The position numbers were made by a program, and so were the translations under genes. Positions 53,816 through 63,028 of a stretch of DNA of 64,000 nt are shown here, piece after piece. Within the stretch, counting starts at the first letter, position 1. Every line of letters begins with the position of its first letter. The stretch comes from JASTVH01 sp042862465. Its GTDB lineage: Bacteria; Pseudomonadota; Gammaproteobacteria; Pseudomonadales; Oleiphilaceae. A model generated the notes under the pieces. That model searched no databases. It had not been told where the DNA came from and saw nothing but the letters and a program-made list of their open reading frames with translations. The stretch lies in assembly GCA_042862465.1 (NCBI GenBank), contig JASTVH010000014.1, forward strand, positions 8,247-72,246, given 5' to 3'.

Positions 53816-55234
53816 TTATTTCCCAATCAGACTCTGACCACAAACCCGCACCACATTCCCGTTCACACCCTGTGACAGCGGATTGCAGTACCAGGCAATA
53901 GTCTCCGCCACGTCCACCGGCAAACCGCCCTGGGACAGACTGTTCATGCGCCGTCCCGCTTCACGGATGGTCAGGGGCATGGCGGCGGTCATCTGGGTCT
54001 CGATGAAGCCGGGGGCCACCGCATTGATGGTGCGGTGATCCTTCAGCTGCTTGGCCAGGGCTTCCACATAGCCAATGACGCCGGATTTGGACGCGGCGTA
54101 GTTGGTCTGGCCAAAATTACCGGCAATGCCGCTGATGGAAGAGACGCAGACGATGCGGCCGTTCTCGCGCAGCAGATCGCGTTTGAAAAGTTCGTCGTTG
54201 ATCAGTTCTTCCGCGGTCAGGTTGACGCTGATGGTCATGTCCCAGAAATGCTCGGGCATGCGGCCCAGGGTCTTGTCCCGGGTGATGCCGGCATTGTGGA
54301 TGACGATATCGACACCGCCGAATTTGTCCTCCAGGAAATCCGCGATCACCGAAGGCGCATTGTGTTCGGTGATGTCTACACCGAGTGGCTGGCCGCCGAT
54401 GCGTTGAGCCACCTCGTCCAGGGCCGCCATGGCCGCCGGGATGTCGAGGCACACCACCTTGGCACCATCGCGGGCCAGGGTTTCGGCAATGGCCGCGCCG
54501 ATGCCGCGGGACGCGCCGGTAACCAGGGCGACCTTGCCGGTCAGCGGGGCCACCGGATTAGTGGCGGACTTGCCTTCGCCCGCCTTACCGATGCGCACCA
54601 CCTGGCCCGAGACGTAGGCCGATTTCGGAGACAGGAAGAAACGCAGGGACGATTCCAGCTGATTTTCCGCATTCGGTGCAATCCACAGCAGTTGAGCTGT
54701 CGCGCCTTTCTTGCCGACTTCCTTGCCAATGCTGCGTACAAAGCCTTCCAGCGCGCGATGAGCGGCCGCTTTGGCTGGGGAACGGCAATGGGCCGGGTCG
54801 GTGCCCACCACGATGATACGGCCACAACGGGCGATGTGGCGGATGGTCGGGTGGAAGAAATCATAGAGGCAGCGCAGGTCCTCGGTATCGCGCATGCCCG
54901 TGGCGTCGAACACCAGGGCCTTGAAGCGGCGCTGTTCGCCGATGTTGCCCATTTCCAGCACGTGCGCGCCATGACTGTCCGCCAGTCCATTGCCGGTTGC
55001 CAGGGTTTCCGGGCCGTCCGGGCAGTAGAGGGTGGCCGCGCCGCCCTTGAGAGTGTCGGCGATGGCGGTCAAGGCCTTCGCATCGGGGCCGCCGCCCACC
55101 AGCACATGGCCTTCGATACAGGGCTGGTCCGCTTTTTTCCAACGCTCCAGCGCCACCGGTGCCGGCAGGCTGAGCGAATTGACGACTTGTTTGCCCAAGG
55201 GGGTGTTAACGAACCTGAGGTAGAGGTCTGACAT
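53816..55234 (-). CDS. High-molecular-weight FabG-type 3-oxoacyl reductase
   Basis: The 472-residue protein has an N-terminal Rossmann-like region (about 1-225) lacking obvious catalytic residues and a C-terminal SDR domain (about 232-470). The SDR domain carries TGASRGIGAAIAETLA, NAGITRDKTLG and the catalytic NYAASKSG. This matches the FabG4-type reductases, which reduce 3-oxoacyl-CoA or -ACP. The start MSDLYLRFVNTP is the family start. It is divergent from a thiolase gene, implying a shared acyl-chain pathway, either degradation or elongation. Confidence 0.88.
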   Translation of the reverse strand: MSDLYLRFVNTPLGKQVVNSLSLPAPVALERWKKADQPCIEGHVLVGGGPDAKALTAIADTLKGGAATLYCPDGPETLATGNGLADSHGAHVLEMGNIGEQRRFKALVFDATGMRDTEDLRCLYDFFHPTIRHIARCGRIIVVGTDPAHCRSPAKAAAHRALEGFVRSIGKEVGKKGATAQLLWIAPNAENQLESSLRFFLSPKSAYVSGQVVRIGKAGEGKSATNPVAPLTGKVALVTGASRGIGAAIAETLARDGAKVVCLDIPAAMAALDEVAQRIGGQPLGVDITEHNAPSVIADFLEDKFGGVDIVIHNAGITRDKTLGRMPEHFWDMTISVNLTAEELINDELFKRDLLRENGRIVCVSSISGIAGNFGQTNYAASKSGVIGYVEALAKQLKDHRTINAVAPGFIETQMTAAMPLTIREAGRRMNSLSQGGLPVDVAETIAWYCNPLSQGVNGNVVRVCGQSLIGK

Positions 55235-55560
55235 GCTGGTTTCCTTATCTTCCGTTCTGCTGTAGCTTTTTTCGGGAAACGCTCTTCTATTGAGACGGTA
55301 TGCCGCAAGCAGCCGCAAAACCGCATTTGTATTTGTCCGGCAGTGCCGTGAGAGCGAATGCGTTGTCGTTGCCGGGACAATGCCGCGAGGCTGTCCCGGT
55401 GCCTGGATTCCAATAGTAGGTAGCTGCTGGCCGACAATAATTGACTGGTCATGGGGCCAATCTTGTCAAACTAGCCAATGAGGATCCCGGGCTTCGCGTT
55501 AATGTAGGGACATTCGCGAAACTGCAACGATCACCGAAACCCATTCAACAGGATGAATTC

Positions 55561-56874
55561 ATGGCACAGACAACTAAACAACGTCGCACCACGAAAAGCA
55601 ATGCCTCGGACGGCGTGCGCCGGGTCGCCATTATTGGCGGCAACCGGGTTCCGTTCGCTCGCTCCAACACTGTCTACAGCAAGATCAGCAACCACGAGCT
55701 GCTGACCTCGGCGCTGCGTGGTCTGGTGGACCGGTTTGGCCTGCAGGACGAGCGTGTGGGCGAAGTGGTCGCCGGGGCGGTCATCAAGCATTCCCGTGAC
55801 TTCAATCTGACCCGTGAAAGTGTCCTCAGCTCCGGCCTGGCGCCGGAAACACCCGCCTACGATATCCAGCAGGCCTGCGACACCAGCCTGCAGGCGACCC
55901 TGGCGGTGGCCAACAAGATTGCCCTGGGGCAGATCGAATGTGGCATCGCCGGCGGTACCGATACCACTTCGGACGCGCCCATCGAGGTGGGTGACGAACT
56001 GCGCCAGATCCTCCTCGATCTGAACCGCGCCAAGACCATGAAGGAGCGCCTGAAAATTATTGGCCGCTTCCGCCCGCAGCATCTGGCGCCGCGTATTCCA
56101 CAAAACGGGGAACCCCGCACCGGCAAATCCATGGGTGAGCATTCCCAGGTCACCGCCAAGGCGTGGGACATCAGCCGGGAGGCTCAGGACGAGCTGGCCT
56201 ATCTTTCCCACAGGAATCTGGCCAAGGCCTACGAAGAGGGCTTTTTTGACGATCTGGTCACCCCGCTGGCCGGGCTGTCCCAAGACAACAACATGCGTCC
56301 CGATTCCAGCATCGAAAAGCTGGCGACCCTGAAGCCCGCCTTTGCCAAAGACGGCACCATGACTGCCGGCAACTCCACGCCGCTGACGGATGGGGCCTCC
56401 TGTGTGCTGCTGGCCAGCGAAGAGTGGGCCAAGGCCCGTAACCTGCCGGTACTGGCCTATCTGACCTTTGCCGAGACGGCGGCGGTCGACTTCGTCAACA
56501 AGGAAGGCCTGTTGATGGCGCCGGCTTATGCTGCCCCGCGGATGCTGGAGCGCGCCGGTCTGACGCTGCAGGATTTCGATTTCTACGAGATCCATGAGGC
56601 CTTCGCCTCCCAGGTGCTCTACACCCTGAAGGCCTGGGAGGACGAAAAATTCTGCAAAGAGCAGTTGGGGCTGGACAAGGCCCTGGGCAGCATCGACCGC
56701 AACAAGCTCAACGTGAAAGGCAGCAGCCTGGCGGTGGGGCACCCCTTCGCGGCCACCGGTGCGCGTATCGTGGCGACCCTGGCCAAGTTGCTGGCCGAGA
56801 AGGGCAGTGGCCGCGGCTTCATCTCCATCTGCGCTGCGGGTGGTCAGGGTGTGACCGCTATCCTCGAGCGTTGA
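55561..56874 (+). CDS. Acetyl-CoA C-acyltransferase (thiolase, FadI-like)
   Basis: The 437-residue thiolase has nucleophile C106 in QQACDTSLQATL, plus HEAFASQVL, VGHPFAATGAR and the second Cys in ICAAGGQG. The extra insert (LNRAKTMKERLKIIGRF) is typical of the FadI and trifunctional-beta-like group. It cleaves 3-ketoacyl-CoA or runs in reverse. The start is by alignment. The 326-base divergent region upstream contains an inverted repeat CGGGACA...TGTCCCG near 55375-55400 but no defined operator. Confidence 0.9.
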   Translation: MAQTTKQRRTTKSNASDGVRRVAIIGGNRVPFARSNTVYSKISNHELLTSALRGLVDRFGLQDERVGEVVAGAVIKHSRDFNLTRESVLSSGLAPETPAYDIQQACDTSLQATLAVANKIALGQIECGIAGGTDTTSDAPIEVGDELRQILLDLNRAKTMKERLKIIGRFRPQHLAPRIPQNGEPRTGKSMGEHSQVTAKAWDISREAQDELAYLSHRNLAKAYEEGFFDDLVTPLAGLSQDNNMRPDSSIEKLATLKPAFAKDGTMTAGNSTPLTDGASCVLLASEEWAKARNLPVLAYLTFAETAAVDFVNKEGLLMAPAYAAPRMLERAGLTLQDFDFYEIHEAFASQVLYTLKAWEDEKFCKEQLGLDKALGSIDRNKLNVKGSSLAVGHPFAATGARIVATLAKLLAEKGSGRGFISICAAGGQGVTAILER

Positions 56875-56880
56875 TGCCCG

Positions 56881-56912
56881 GCGTCAGACGTCGGAGATCC
56901 GGCGTCTGACGC
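56881..56912. terminator. Bidirectional hairpin between thiolase and amidase genes
   Basis: GCGTCAGACG and CGTCTGACGC form a perfect 10-bp stem, extended inward by TCGG/CCGG to about 14 bp with an AGAT loop. It fills nearly the whole 39-base gap between the convergent genes. It has no T run and is built from the ACGTC heptad words. Confidence 0.6.
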
Positions 56913-56913
56913 T

Positions 56914-58389
56914 TCAATACCCTTCCGGCTTCTGGAAGCCCGCCAGCCCTGCTTCTTCCAGTAGCTGCGCGAACTTGATCGTGGTCAAATCTTTCCCCGG
57001 CGCACCAATCACCTGAATGCTGCAGGGCAGCCCGTTACGGTCCTTGCCCAGAGGGACCGATGTCGCCGGCAATCCCAGCAGTGTGGCCAGAGCAATCCAG
57101 CAGAACTGATCCATGTAGGGGCGGGCCTGCCCATTTACGGTAATGCGGCGATTGAACAGCGGCATCTTGTGGTCGTGGGGAACGGCGGTGGTCGGGGTGA
57201 TCGGTGTCAGCAGGACATCAAATTCCTCAAACAGGGTTTCGAGCTCCACCCGCATTTTTTCACGAATTTCGTATAAAACAGCATAGTGGCGGAAGGAGGT
57301 ATTGACTCCGCTGGCGAATGCCTCGGCCCCAAACGTCAGCTTGATGAAGGGTTTCACCAGCGGCAGCAGCCAGGACAGGAAACGCATCTGAGTGCGTTCA
57401 CGCTGCGGGAAACCGAGGCCGATCAGCGCGCCAAGGGTGGCGAAATAGCGTGGCAGGAGAACGCGCAGGTCCAGCAGCTGATGTTTGGCCCGGCTGACAA
57501 GGGCGCCCTGGTCCGTCAGTGACCTGGTGAGGAGCTGGTAAGCTTCGTAGAGTTCACGATCGATCGGGCACAGGCTGTCCTCCAGCCAGGTGCCGACCCG
57601 GAAACGATTGAGGGCGTCGTGGGGGCAGGGCTGGAGTGACAGTTTCCAGTAACGGGATTCGATCGGCCGAGGCCCGGCGATGATTTCCAGCAGGAAGGCC
57701 AGATCATCCGCGGAACGGGCCAGTGGGCCGCCTTCCACCATGTCGGCCTGGGTCTGGGTGCCGGGTTCGCCGGGAATGTGACCCCGCAGGGAGACAAGGT
57801 CCCGCGTCGGTTTGTGGCCGAACACGCCGTTAAAATGGGCCGGAATACGAATGGACCCGCCAATATCGCTGCCCACTTCCAGTGGGGTCAGTCCCGCGGC
57901 CAGCGCGGCTGCGGCGCCCCCGGAGGAACCGCCGGGTGTGCGCTGGGGATTGTGGGGATTGCGCGTGGTGCCATAGACCTTGTTGTACGTCTGGATGTCG
58001 GAGGCGTACAGGGGGACGTTGGTTTTGCCGATAATGATGGCCCCGGCGTCGGTCAGCCGATCGACCACGTCCGCATGGAGTGCCGAGACGTGATCCTGGA
58101 GCGCGGGGGCGCCGGCTGTGGTGTGCATTTCCGCCACTTCCCAGGTGTCCTTGATGGTCATTGGCAGACCATGCAGAGGGCCACGAATGTTGCCGGCTTC
58201 ACGCTCGGTATCGGCCCGGCGGGCTTCCTCGAGCGCTTTTTCCGTTGCGAGGGTGACCACGGCGTTGATGGGCTCGTTACGGGCCTGGATACGATCGAGG
58301 TAGGCCTGCACCAGGTTCTGGCTTGTTATTGTTCCCTCGGCCAGATCCCGGGCCAGGGATCGTGCCGATCGGTAGACCAATTCCGTCAC
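56914..58389 (-). CDS. Amidase signature family enzyme
   Basis: The 491-residue protein has the Ser-Ser-Lys triad of the family: K80 (MTIKDTW), S155 in PGGSSGGAAAALAAG and nucleophile S179 in GSDIGGSIRIPA. It hydrolyses a carboxylic amide; the substrate is not evident. The GTG start at 58389 has GGGAG eight bases upstream; an in-frame ATG at 58500 overlaps the next gene's end and adds residues without similarity. Confidence 0.88.
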   Translation of the reverse strand: MTELVYRSARSLARDLAEGTITSQNLVQAYLDRIQARNEPINAVVTLATEKALEEARRADTEREAGNIRGPLHGLPMTIKDTWEVAEMHTTAGAPALQDHVSALHADVVDRLTDAGAIIIGKTNVPLYASDIQTYNKVYGTTRNPHNPQRTPGGSSGGAAAALAAGLTPLEVGSDIGGSIRIPAHFNGVFGHKPTRDLVSLRGHIPGEPGTQTQADMVEGGPLARSADDLAFLLEIIAGPRPIESRYWKLSLQPCPHDALNRFRVGTWLEDSLCPIDRELYEAYQLLTRSLTDQGALVSRAKHQLLDLRVLLPRYFATLGALIGLGFPQRERTQMRFLSWLLPLVKPFIKLTFGAEAFASGVNTSFRHYAVLYEIREKMRVELETLFEEFDVLLTPITPTTAVPHDHKMPLFNRRITVNGQARPYMDQFCWIALATLLGLPATSVPLGKDRNGLPCSIQVIGAPGKDLTTIKFAQLLEEAGLAGFQKPEGY

Positions 58390-58481
58390 AAAGATGACTC
58401 CCTCGTCAGAAATAAAAATCCATTTAAACGGAAGCACTGTCCGCTGTAAAGCAATTGCTTTATGCGTTCGGGCCAATGTTG

Positions 58482-59483
58482 CTAGAGTTTGTCCCGCCAA
58501 CGCTGGACCCCAACCTGATCCTTCACCAGGTCCAGCACTTCAATGATGACATCCAGGAACTGCTGTTCGACTTCCGTCGTGGCATGCTCCTCTTCGCGAT
58601 GCAGGAGAACGTCGGTGATGTCTTCAATAAAACCGTGGTTTTCCGAAGAGGCCAGGTCCCGCAGGATCTGGTGAATGACTTCCGCCACAATGTCGCCCAC
58701 AGCCCGCTCCAGGGCTTCGGAGACCATATCGCCGAACATGGGTACCTGGCGGACGCGTCGCAGGTCGCTGTTGCGCCCCATGGCATCGTCGACCACGGTT
58801 TCCAGGTACCCTCTGAGGGCTTCCTCGTTGGGCAGGTAGGCGTGTTGCGAGGCGTCCGCTACCCGCTGGGACAGCCAGGAAACCACCAGATCCTTCCGCG
58901 GCAGGAGGATATCGTTCTGGATCCGGTGAACCAGCGGGGAACCATGACGCAGCTCTTCCTGGGCGCCGGAAATGACCTTGATGACAATGCGATCGGACAG
59001 TTCTTCCAGAAACACATCGTAATAGAACTGGATGAAGTTGAAGATGCGGTTCTGGGTAAGATCGATGATTCGATACTTGTGTAGCCGGTAGACGATTGAG
59101 AAGACCCGCAGGAATCTCAGGGCCCGGGCCCCGCTCGTGGGGATACAGCCAATCAGGTCGTACCAGTGGATGAAGGGATAGAAGTACCAGCGGTCGTAGG
59201 TGCCTTTGAACGCGGCCCAGGCCCAGCGCACCATGAATTCCGTCAGGAAGATGCCGACGAAAACCAGGTCGTAAAAGACGAAATCCTTGTGAATGGGCTG
59301 GTACAGTTCCACGAGGTCGGGGCTGAGCTGGCCAATGAATTCCCGGATGGCCTCCACCCCATATAGCGAATCGAGAATGATCCAGACGAGGTTGATGATC
59401 AGCAGCCCCAGCATCACGAAGTCGATCAGGAACCAGGTCAGTTCGTGGCTGGCGTAGAGATTGTGGCGGTTGATCTTGAGCAC
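58482..59483 (-). CDS. Voltage-sensor-domain-like (S1-S4) membrane protein with soluble C-terminal half
   Basis: The 333-residue protein has helices S1 (about 17-40), S2 (about 69-90, with IFLTEFMVRW, E82 and R86), S3 (about 103-116, with D109) and an S4 carrying R120, R123, R126, R133, K136 and R138. These are the hallmarks of a voltage sensor or ion-transport S1-S4 unit. No S5-pore-S6 follows; the remaining ~190 residues are charged and helical. I infer a pore-less voltage-sensing or proton-channel-like protein, or one with an unrecognised effector; function unproven. Confidence 0.7.
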   Translation of the reverse strand: MLKINRHNLYASHELTWFLIDFVMLGLLIINLVWIILDSLYGVEAIREFIGQLSPDLVELYQPIHKDFVFYDLVFVGIFLTEFMVRWAWAAFKGTYDRWYFYPFIHWYDLIGCIPTSGARALRFLRVFSIVYRLHKYRIIDLTQNRIFNFIQFYYDVFLEELSDRIVIKVISGAQEELRHGSPLVHRIQNDILLPRKDLVVSWLSQRVADASQHAYLPNEEALRGYLETVVDDAMGRNSDLRRVRQVPMFGDMVSEALERAVGDIVAEVIHQILRDLASSENHGFIEDITDVLLHREEEHATTEVEQQFLDVIIEVLDLVKDQVGVQRWRDKL

Positions 59484-59592
59484 GTTGTTCCTTCTTTTTA
59501 AGCTCGCTTGAAGCGGTACCCCGTTATGCCGGTTTTGAGGGCTGGCGTCAAAATCCCGGGCGTATGCCCTGTGACTTCACTGTAATCATCCG

Positions 59593-60003
59593 ATGAGCAC
59601 CATGGCAGAACACAAACCCGATCTGGATACGCCGGAAGCCATTCACGAGCTGGTTCAGGCGTTCTATGAGCGTTTGCTGGACGATCCTGTAATGCGGCCG
59701 GTTTTCCTGGAAACCGCCGGCGTCGATCTTGAACAGCACCTGCCGACCATTGAGGCATACTGGCGCAAGATGTTGCTGGGGGAGCGGGGTGTCTACCGCC
59801 GTCACATGGTGCAAAAGCACGAGGGGGTACACGACATCGAGCCGCTACGACCGGAGCACTTCCGGCGCTGGGGCGATTATTTTCATCAGGTCATCGACGA
59901 GCGCTTTGAAGGTCCTTATGCGGAGCGTGCGCATCATGTGGCAGAGCGGGTACTGGCGAATCTCGAGGACTGGTTGTTAAGGCGACGAGTTTCTGGAGGG
60001 TGA
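59593..60003 (+). CDS. Group III truncated haemoglobin
   Basis: The 136-residue globin has the group III pattern: FYERLLDDPVMRPVFLE early, EAYWRKMLLG in the middle, and the proximal His89 in PEHFRRWGDYF, followed by DERFEGPYAERA. It binds haem and oxygen or NO in the cytosol; a role in oxygen or nitrosative chemistry is inferred. The first ATG is used; MAEHKPD nine bases later is possible. It is divergent from the voltage-sensor-like gene. Confidence 0.88.
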   Translation: MSTMAEHKPDLDTPEAIHELVQAFYERLLDDPVMRPVFLETAGVDLEQHLPTIEAYWRKMLLGERGVYRRHMVQKHEGVHDIEPLRPEHFRRWGDYFHQVIDERFEGPYAERAHHVAERVLANLEDWLLRRRVSGG

Positions 60004-60015
60004 CGGAGAACTCTC

Positions 60016-60121
60016 GCGATGGCAAGGCGGGTTTCTTCCACCGCGATGACAGGCCGTCCCTGGCCTGGCATCGCTACCGTGACGTCCTTGTCACTGTTCC
60101 AGAAACCCACCTTGCCATCGC
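60016..60121. repeat. Branched inverted-repeat element downstream of the globin gene
   Basis: A 21-base arm (60016-60036) pairs with 60101-60121 at 20 of 21 positions. The 64-base interior holds two more hairpins: a 13-bp stem with one mismatch (60043-60055 with 60062-60074) and GTGAC/GTCAC (60079-60083 with 60090-60094). The result is a three-armed structure. It lies in the 381-base gene-free stretch 60004-60384, which otherwise contains only a minus-strand terminator and a short ACGTC-type heptad patch near 60149-60160. Confidence 0.8.
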
Positions 60122-60164
60122 TGACGGCGCGACAGAGCCTGGACCGACGTCGGACGTCCAAAAA

Positions 60165-60191
60165 CTAAAAAGCCCCGCCAAAGGGCGGGGC
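60165..60191 (-). terminator. Rho-independent terminator of the acyl-CoA dehydrogenase operon
   Basis: On the minus strand GCCCCGCC, loop CTTT and GGCGGGGC are followed by TTTTTTAG. It ends transcripts coming from the two dehydrogenase genes. Confidence 0.85.
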
Positions 60192-60384
60192 AAAGTAGGG
60201 AAGGCGGTAAGGAAGAAACGCCTGAAGCGGGCCTGAAGGATCGTCGCTCAGAAATCGATCCACCGTTTCAGGTTATGCGGCTCTGGAAACCGCACCAAGG
60301 CAAACCACCAAACACGACACTAGTGTCATCTTTTCCAGCTGCCGCCACATTGGCGGGTGAGCCGCGAAAAAACGGTCATCCCTG

Positions 60385-61590
60385 TCAACGAAGCTCTTTG
60401 GAGGTCTTGCCCAGCAGGCGCCTCGCGATAATCAGCAGCTGGATCTGCTGGGTGCCCTCGAATATATCCAGGATCTTGGAATCCCGCGCCCACTTCTCCA
60501 GCAACTCCGTTTCGCCATAGCCCAGCCCGGTGGTCAGTTCGGCACAGCGCAGGGTGACCCGCGTGGCTGTGCGGCCCGCCTTGGCCTTGGCCATGGACGC
60601 CTGCAGGGAGTTGGGTTGCCCGTTGTCGGCCATCCAGGCGGCCCGCAGGGTGAGCAGGCGGGCGGACTCCAGCTCCGCTTCCAGCATGTCCAGTTCCCGC
60701 ACCACCGCCGGCTGACGCCAGCCCTGAACCTGGTGCGTCCATTCAAATCCGTATTCGGTCAGCAGTTCGCGGGTGCGCTCCAGGGAGGCCCGGGCCACGC
60801 CGACGCCCATGGCCGCCACCAGAGGGCGGGTATTGTCGAAGGTCTGCATGGCGCCGGAAAAACCCGATTCCGGGCGGATTTCCGGATCGCCCAGCAGGTT
60901 TGCCTTCGGGATGCGGCAATCCTCGAAGCGGAAGGCGGCTGTATCGGAGGCCCGGATGCCGAGTTTCTTTTCCAGTCTTTCCAGGTGCATGCCCGGTGTG
61001 CCCTTGGGCACCAGGAAGGATTTGATTGCCGGACGGCCCTGGGCGGGGTCCAGGGTGGCCCATACCACCACCGTGTCGGCCCGGTCACCGGCGGTGACGT
61101 AGATCTTCTCGCCGTTGAGGACGTATTCGTCCCCGTCCAGTTTCGCCGTGGTGCGGATGGAGGCCGAATCGGAACCGGCCGCGGGTTCGGTGATGGCCAT
61201 GGCGGCCCAGCAATCCTTGAAGCGCTTGAGCTGCTCTTCGGTTGCCACCGCGGCGATGGCGGAATTGCCCAGACCCTGGCGGGGCAGGGACAGGGCCAGG
61301 CCGACATCGCCCCAGCAGATCTCCATCAGCCCCAGCACGGTGTTCATGTTGATGCCGTTGCGCACCCCGTCATGGCCGCCCTTGGCCCGGGACAACTTGC
61401 CCGCCCCGGCCCCGTCGTCGCCCATGGCATCATTCATGCCGTCCATGATGGAGGCCAGCATGTCCAGTTCCCGGGGGTAGGCGTGCTCGTGGCGGTCGTA
61501 ATAGCGGGAGATGGGGCGGAAAACTTCCCGGGCCACTTGCTGGGCCTGATGCACCAGGGGGCGGAATTTGCGTGGTATTTCCAGTTGCAT
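60385..61590 (-). CDS. Acyl-CoA dehydrogenase (second gene of pair)
   Basis: The 401-residue flavoenzyme shows MAITEPAAGSDSASIRT (FAD and substrate region, about 138-154), the R-rich dimer segment, and the C-terminal GYGETELLEKWARD with the candidate catalytic Glu and IFEGTQQIQLLI. It oxidises acyl-CoA to enoyl-CoA in beta-oxidation and passes electrons to ETF. The start MQLEIPRKFRPL follows GAGGAG. It lies 11 bases after the upstream dehydrogenase, an operon. Confidence 0.92.
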   Translation of the reverse strand: MQLEIPRKFRPLVHQAQQVAREVFRPISRYYDRHEHAYPRELDMLASIMDGMNDAMGDDGAGAGKLSRAKGGHDGVRNGINMNTVLGLMEICWGDVGLALSLPRQGLGNSAIAAVATEEQLKRFKDCWAAMAITEPAAGSDSASIRTTAKLDGDEYVLNGEKIYVTAGDRADTVVVWATLDPAQGRPAIKSFLVPKGTPGMHLERLEKKLGIRASDTAAFRFEDCRIPKANLLGDPEIRPESGFSGAMQTFDNTRPLVAAMGVGVARASLERTRELLTEYGFEWTHQVQGWRQPAVVRELDMLEAELESARLLTLRAAWMADNGQPNSLQASMAKAKAGRTATRVTLRCAELTTGLGYGETELLEKWARDSKILDIFEGTQQIQLLIIARRLLGKTSKELR

Positions 61591-61601
61591 GTCTCGACTC
61601 C

Positions 61602-62912
61602 TCAGGCCTGCAGGCCGCCAAACAGGGTGGCTGTGGAACGGAGATCGCGGTACCAGCGCTCCACGGGATGTTCCTTGACGTAGCCGTGCCCGCCGAGGAG
61701 CTGTACGCCCTGGGAGCCGATCTCCATGCTCTTTTCGGCGCAGAGGCGGTAGGCCAGGCGGGTTTCGTGGCCAAAAGTCAGGCCCTGATCGGCCCGGCTG
61801 GCGGCGCGCCACAGCAGCAGCCGCATGCTGTCCACTTCGATGGCCATGTCACTGATGGCGAAGGCGACGGCCTGGCGGTGGCTGATCGGTTCCCCGAAGG
61901 CTTCGCGCTGGTTGCAGTAGGGGATGACGTAATCCAGCACCGCCTGGGCACAGCCCACCGCCAGGGCGCAGCGCATCAGCAGGCTGCGGTCGATAAAGTT
62001 GGCGTAGTCGAACTCGGATTCCTGGCCGAGCAGGGCATCAGCCTCCACGCGCACGCCTTCCAGGGCGAGCTGGCCCCAGGCCGCGGCGCGACAGCCCATG
62101 CCGGGATCTGCCTTCCAGGACAGGCCGGGCGTGCCCCGTTCCACCAGAAACAGGCGCGGGCCGAGATCGGCCACATCGGCGGCCACCAGGAACAGATCGG
62201 CCTGCTCGCCCACGGCAACACCGGATTTCACGCCGTTGAGTTCATAACCGTCTCCGGAACGGCGGGCCCGGGTGCGCAGCTGGAAGGGGTCGAACAGCGG
62301 CCGCGGTTCGTCCACCGCCAGGCAGGCCCGAACGGGTTGTTCTTCGGTAAAGGCCTCCAGGTAGCGTGCCTGCTGCTTGCCGTTGCCCCACAGGCTGAGC
62401 GTTTTGGCCGTGCTGAACGTCGTCAGTGCGGCTGTCGCCACGCCCATGTCTCCGTATCCGAGCTGCTCGCCGATGAGCACCGCGGTGACGGTGTCCTGGG
62501 ACTGGGCCACGCCACCGAGGGATTCGGGCACGGCATACAACGACAGGCCCAGTTCGCCCAGGGCCTGCTCCAGCGCCTCGGGAACGGCTCCGGCTTCGTC
62601 GGCTTCCCCAGCCTGGGGGCGTATTGTGTCGCGGGCGAACCGGACCAGTTGATCCACGATCATCTGCTGGTCATCGTCGAGGGTCAGGTCGAACAGGTCG
62701 CCGGGCTGCTTGTGGGGCAGGCGCGCCGCGCTGATGCTGGAGCTGATGCGCTTGAACTGCTTCTGCACGCGGCCCAGCGCCGTGAAGCCCGCGCGGGTGC
62801 CGGTATAGGCGGCGCGATTGGATAGCTCACGCACGCGCAGGCGGTCGAGCCAATCCGAGCCTGCCAGGCGGGTCACCGCCGACAGGGCCATGCCCATAGG
62901 GTCTTTCGCCAT
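61602..62912 (-). CDS. Acyl-CoA dehydrogenase (first gene of pair)
   Basis: The 436-residue protein has an extra ~70-residue N-terminal segment before the dehydrogenase fold, which begins around LTLDDDQQMIVDQLVRFARD. The C-terminal catalytic segment GGHGYVKEHPVERWYRD holds the expected Glu. The mid-region motif is less canonical (CLAVDEPRP) than its partner's, so the two may act as a heteromer, an inference. The gene starts about 120 bases from a perfect palindrome in the divergent region with the hemolysin III gene. Confidence 0.88.
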   Translation of the reverse strand: MAKDPMGMALSAVTRLAGSDWLDRLRVRELSNRAAYTGTRAGFTALGRVQKQFKRISSSISAARLPHKQPGDLFDLTLDDDQQMIVDQLVRFARDTIRPQAGEADEAGAVPEALEQALGELGLSLYAVPESLGGVAQSQDTVTAVLIGEQLGYGDMGVATAALTTFSTAKTLSLWGNGKQQARYLEAFTEEQPVRACLAVDEPRPLFDPFQLRTRARRSGDGYELNGVKSGVAVGEQADLFLVAADVADLGPRLFLVERGTPGLSWKADPGMGCRAAAWGQLALEGVRVEADALLGQESEFDYANFIDRSLLMRCALAVGCAQAVLDYVIPYCNQREAFGEPISHRQAVAFAISDMAIEVDSMRLLLWRAASRADQGLTFGHETRLAYRLCAEKSMEIGSQGVQLLGGHGYVKEHPVERWYRDLRSTATLFGGLQA

Positions 62913-63028
62913 ATCTGAACCTCGCTGTATACGCTCCCTTGATCAGGTCATCATCACCAGCGCGGCGCGGGTTGGCATTGACTCGATTGCCCCGGGGCAG
63001 GGGCGGTCCGGTCAAGATTATTAAAAAT

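Noticed and set aside
53668..53901. A 77-codon frame in the heptad region
   Set aside because: Its first part is repeat-encoded low-complexity peptide and its end overlaps the FabG gene antisense.
60016..60121. Integron attC site
   Set aside because: The ends lack the GTTRRRY/RYYYAAC core boxes and no integrase is nearby.
60000..60236. A 78-codon frame after the globin gene
   Set aside because: It runs through the branched inverted repeat and a terminator and has no recognisable similarity or ribosome-binding site.
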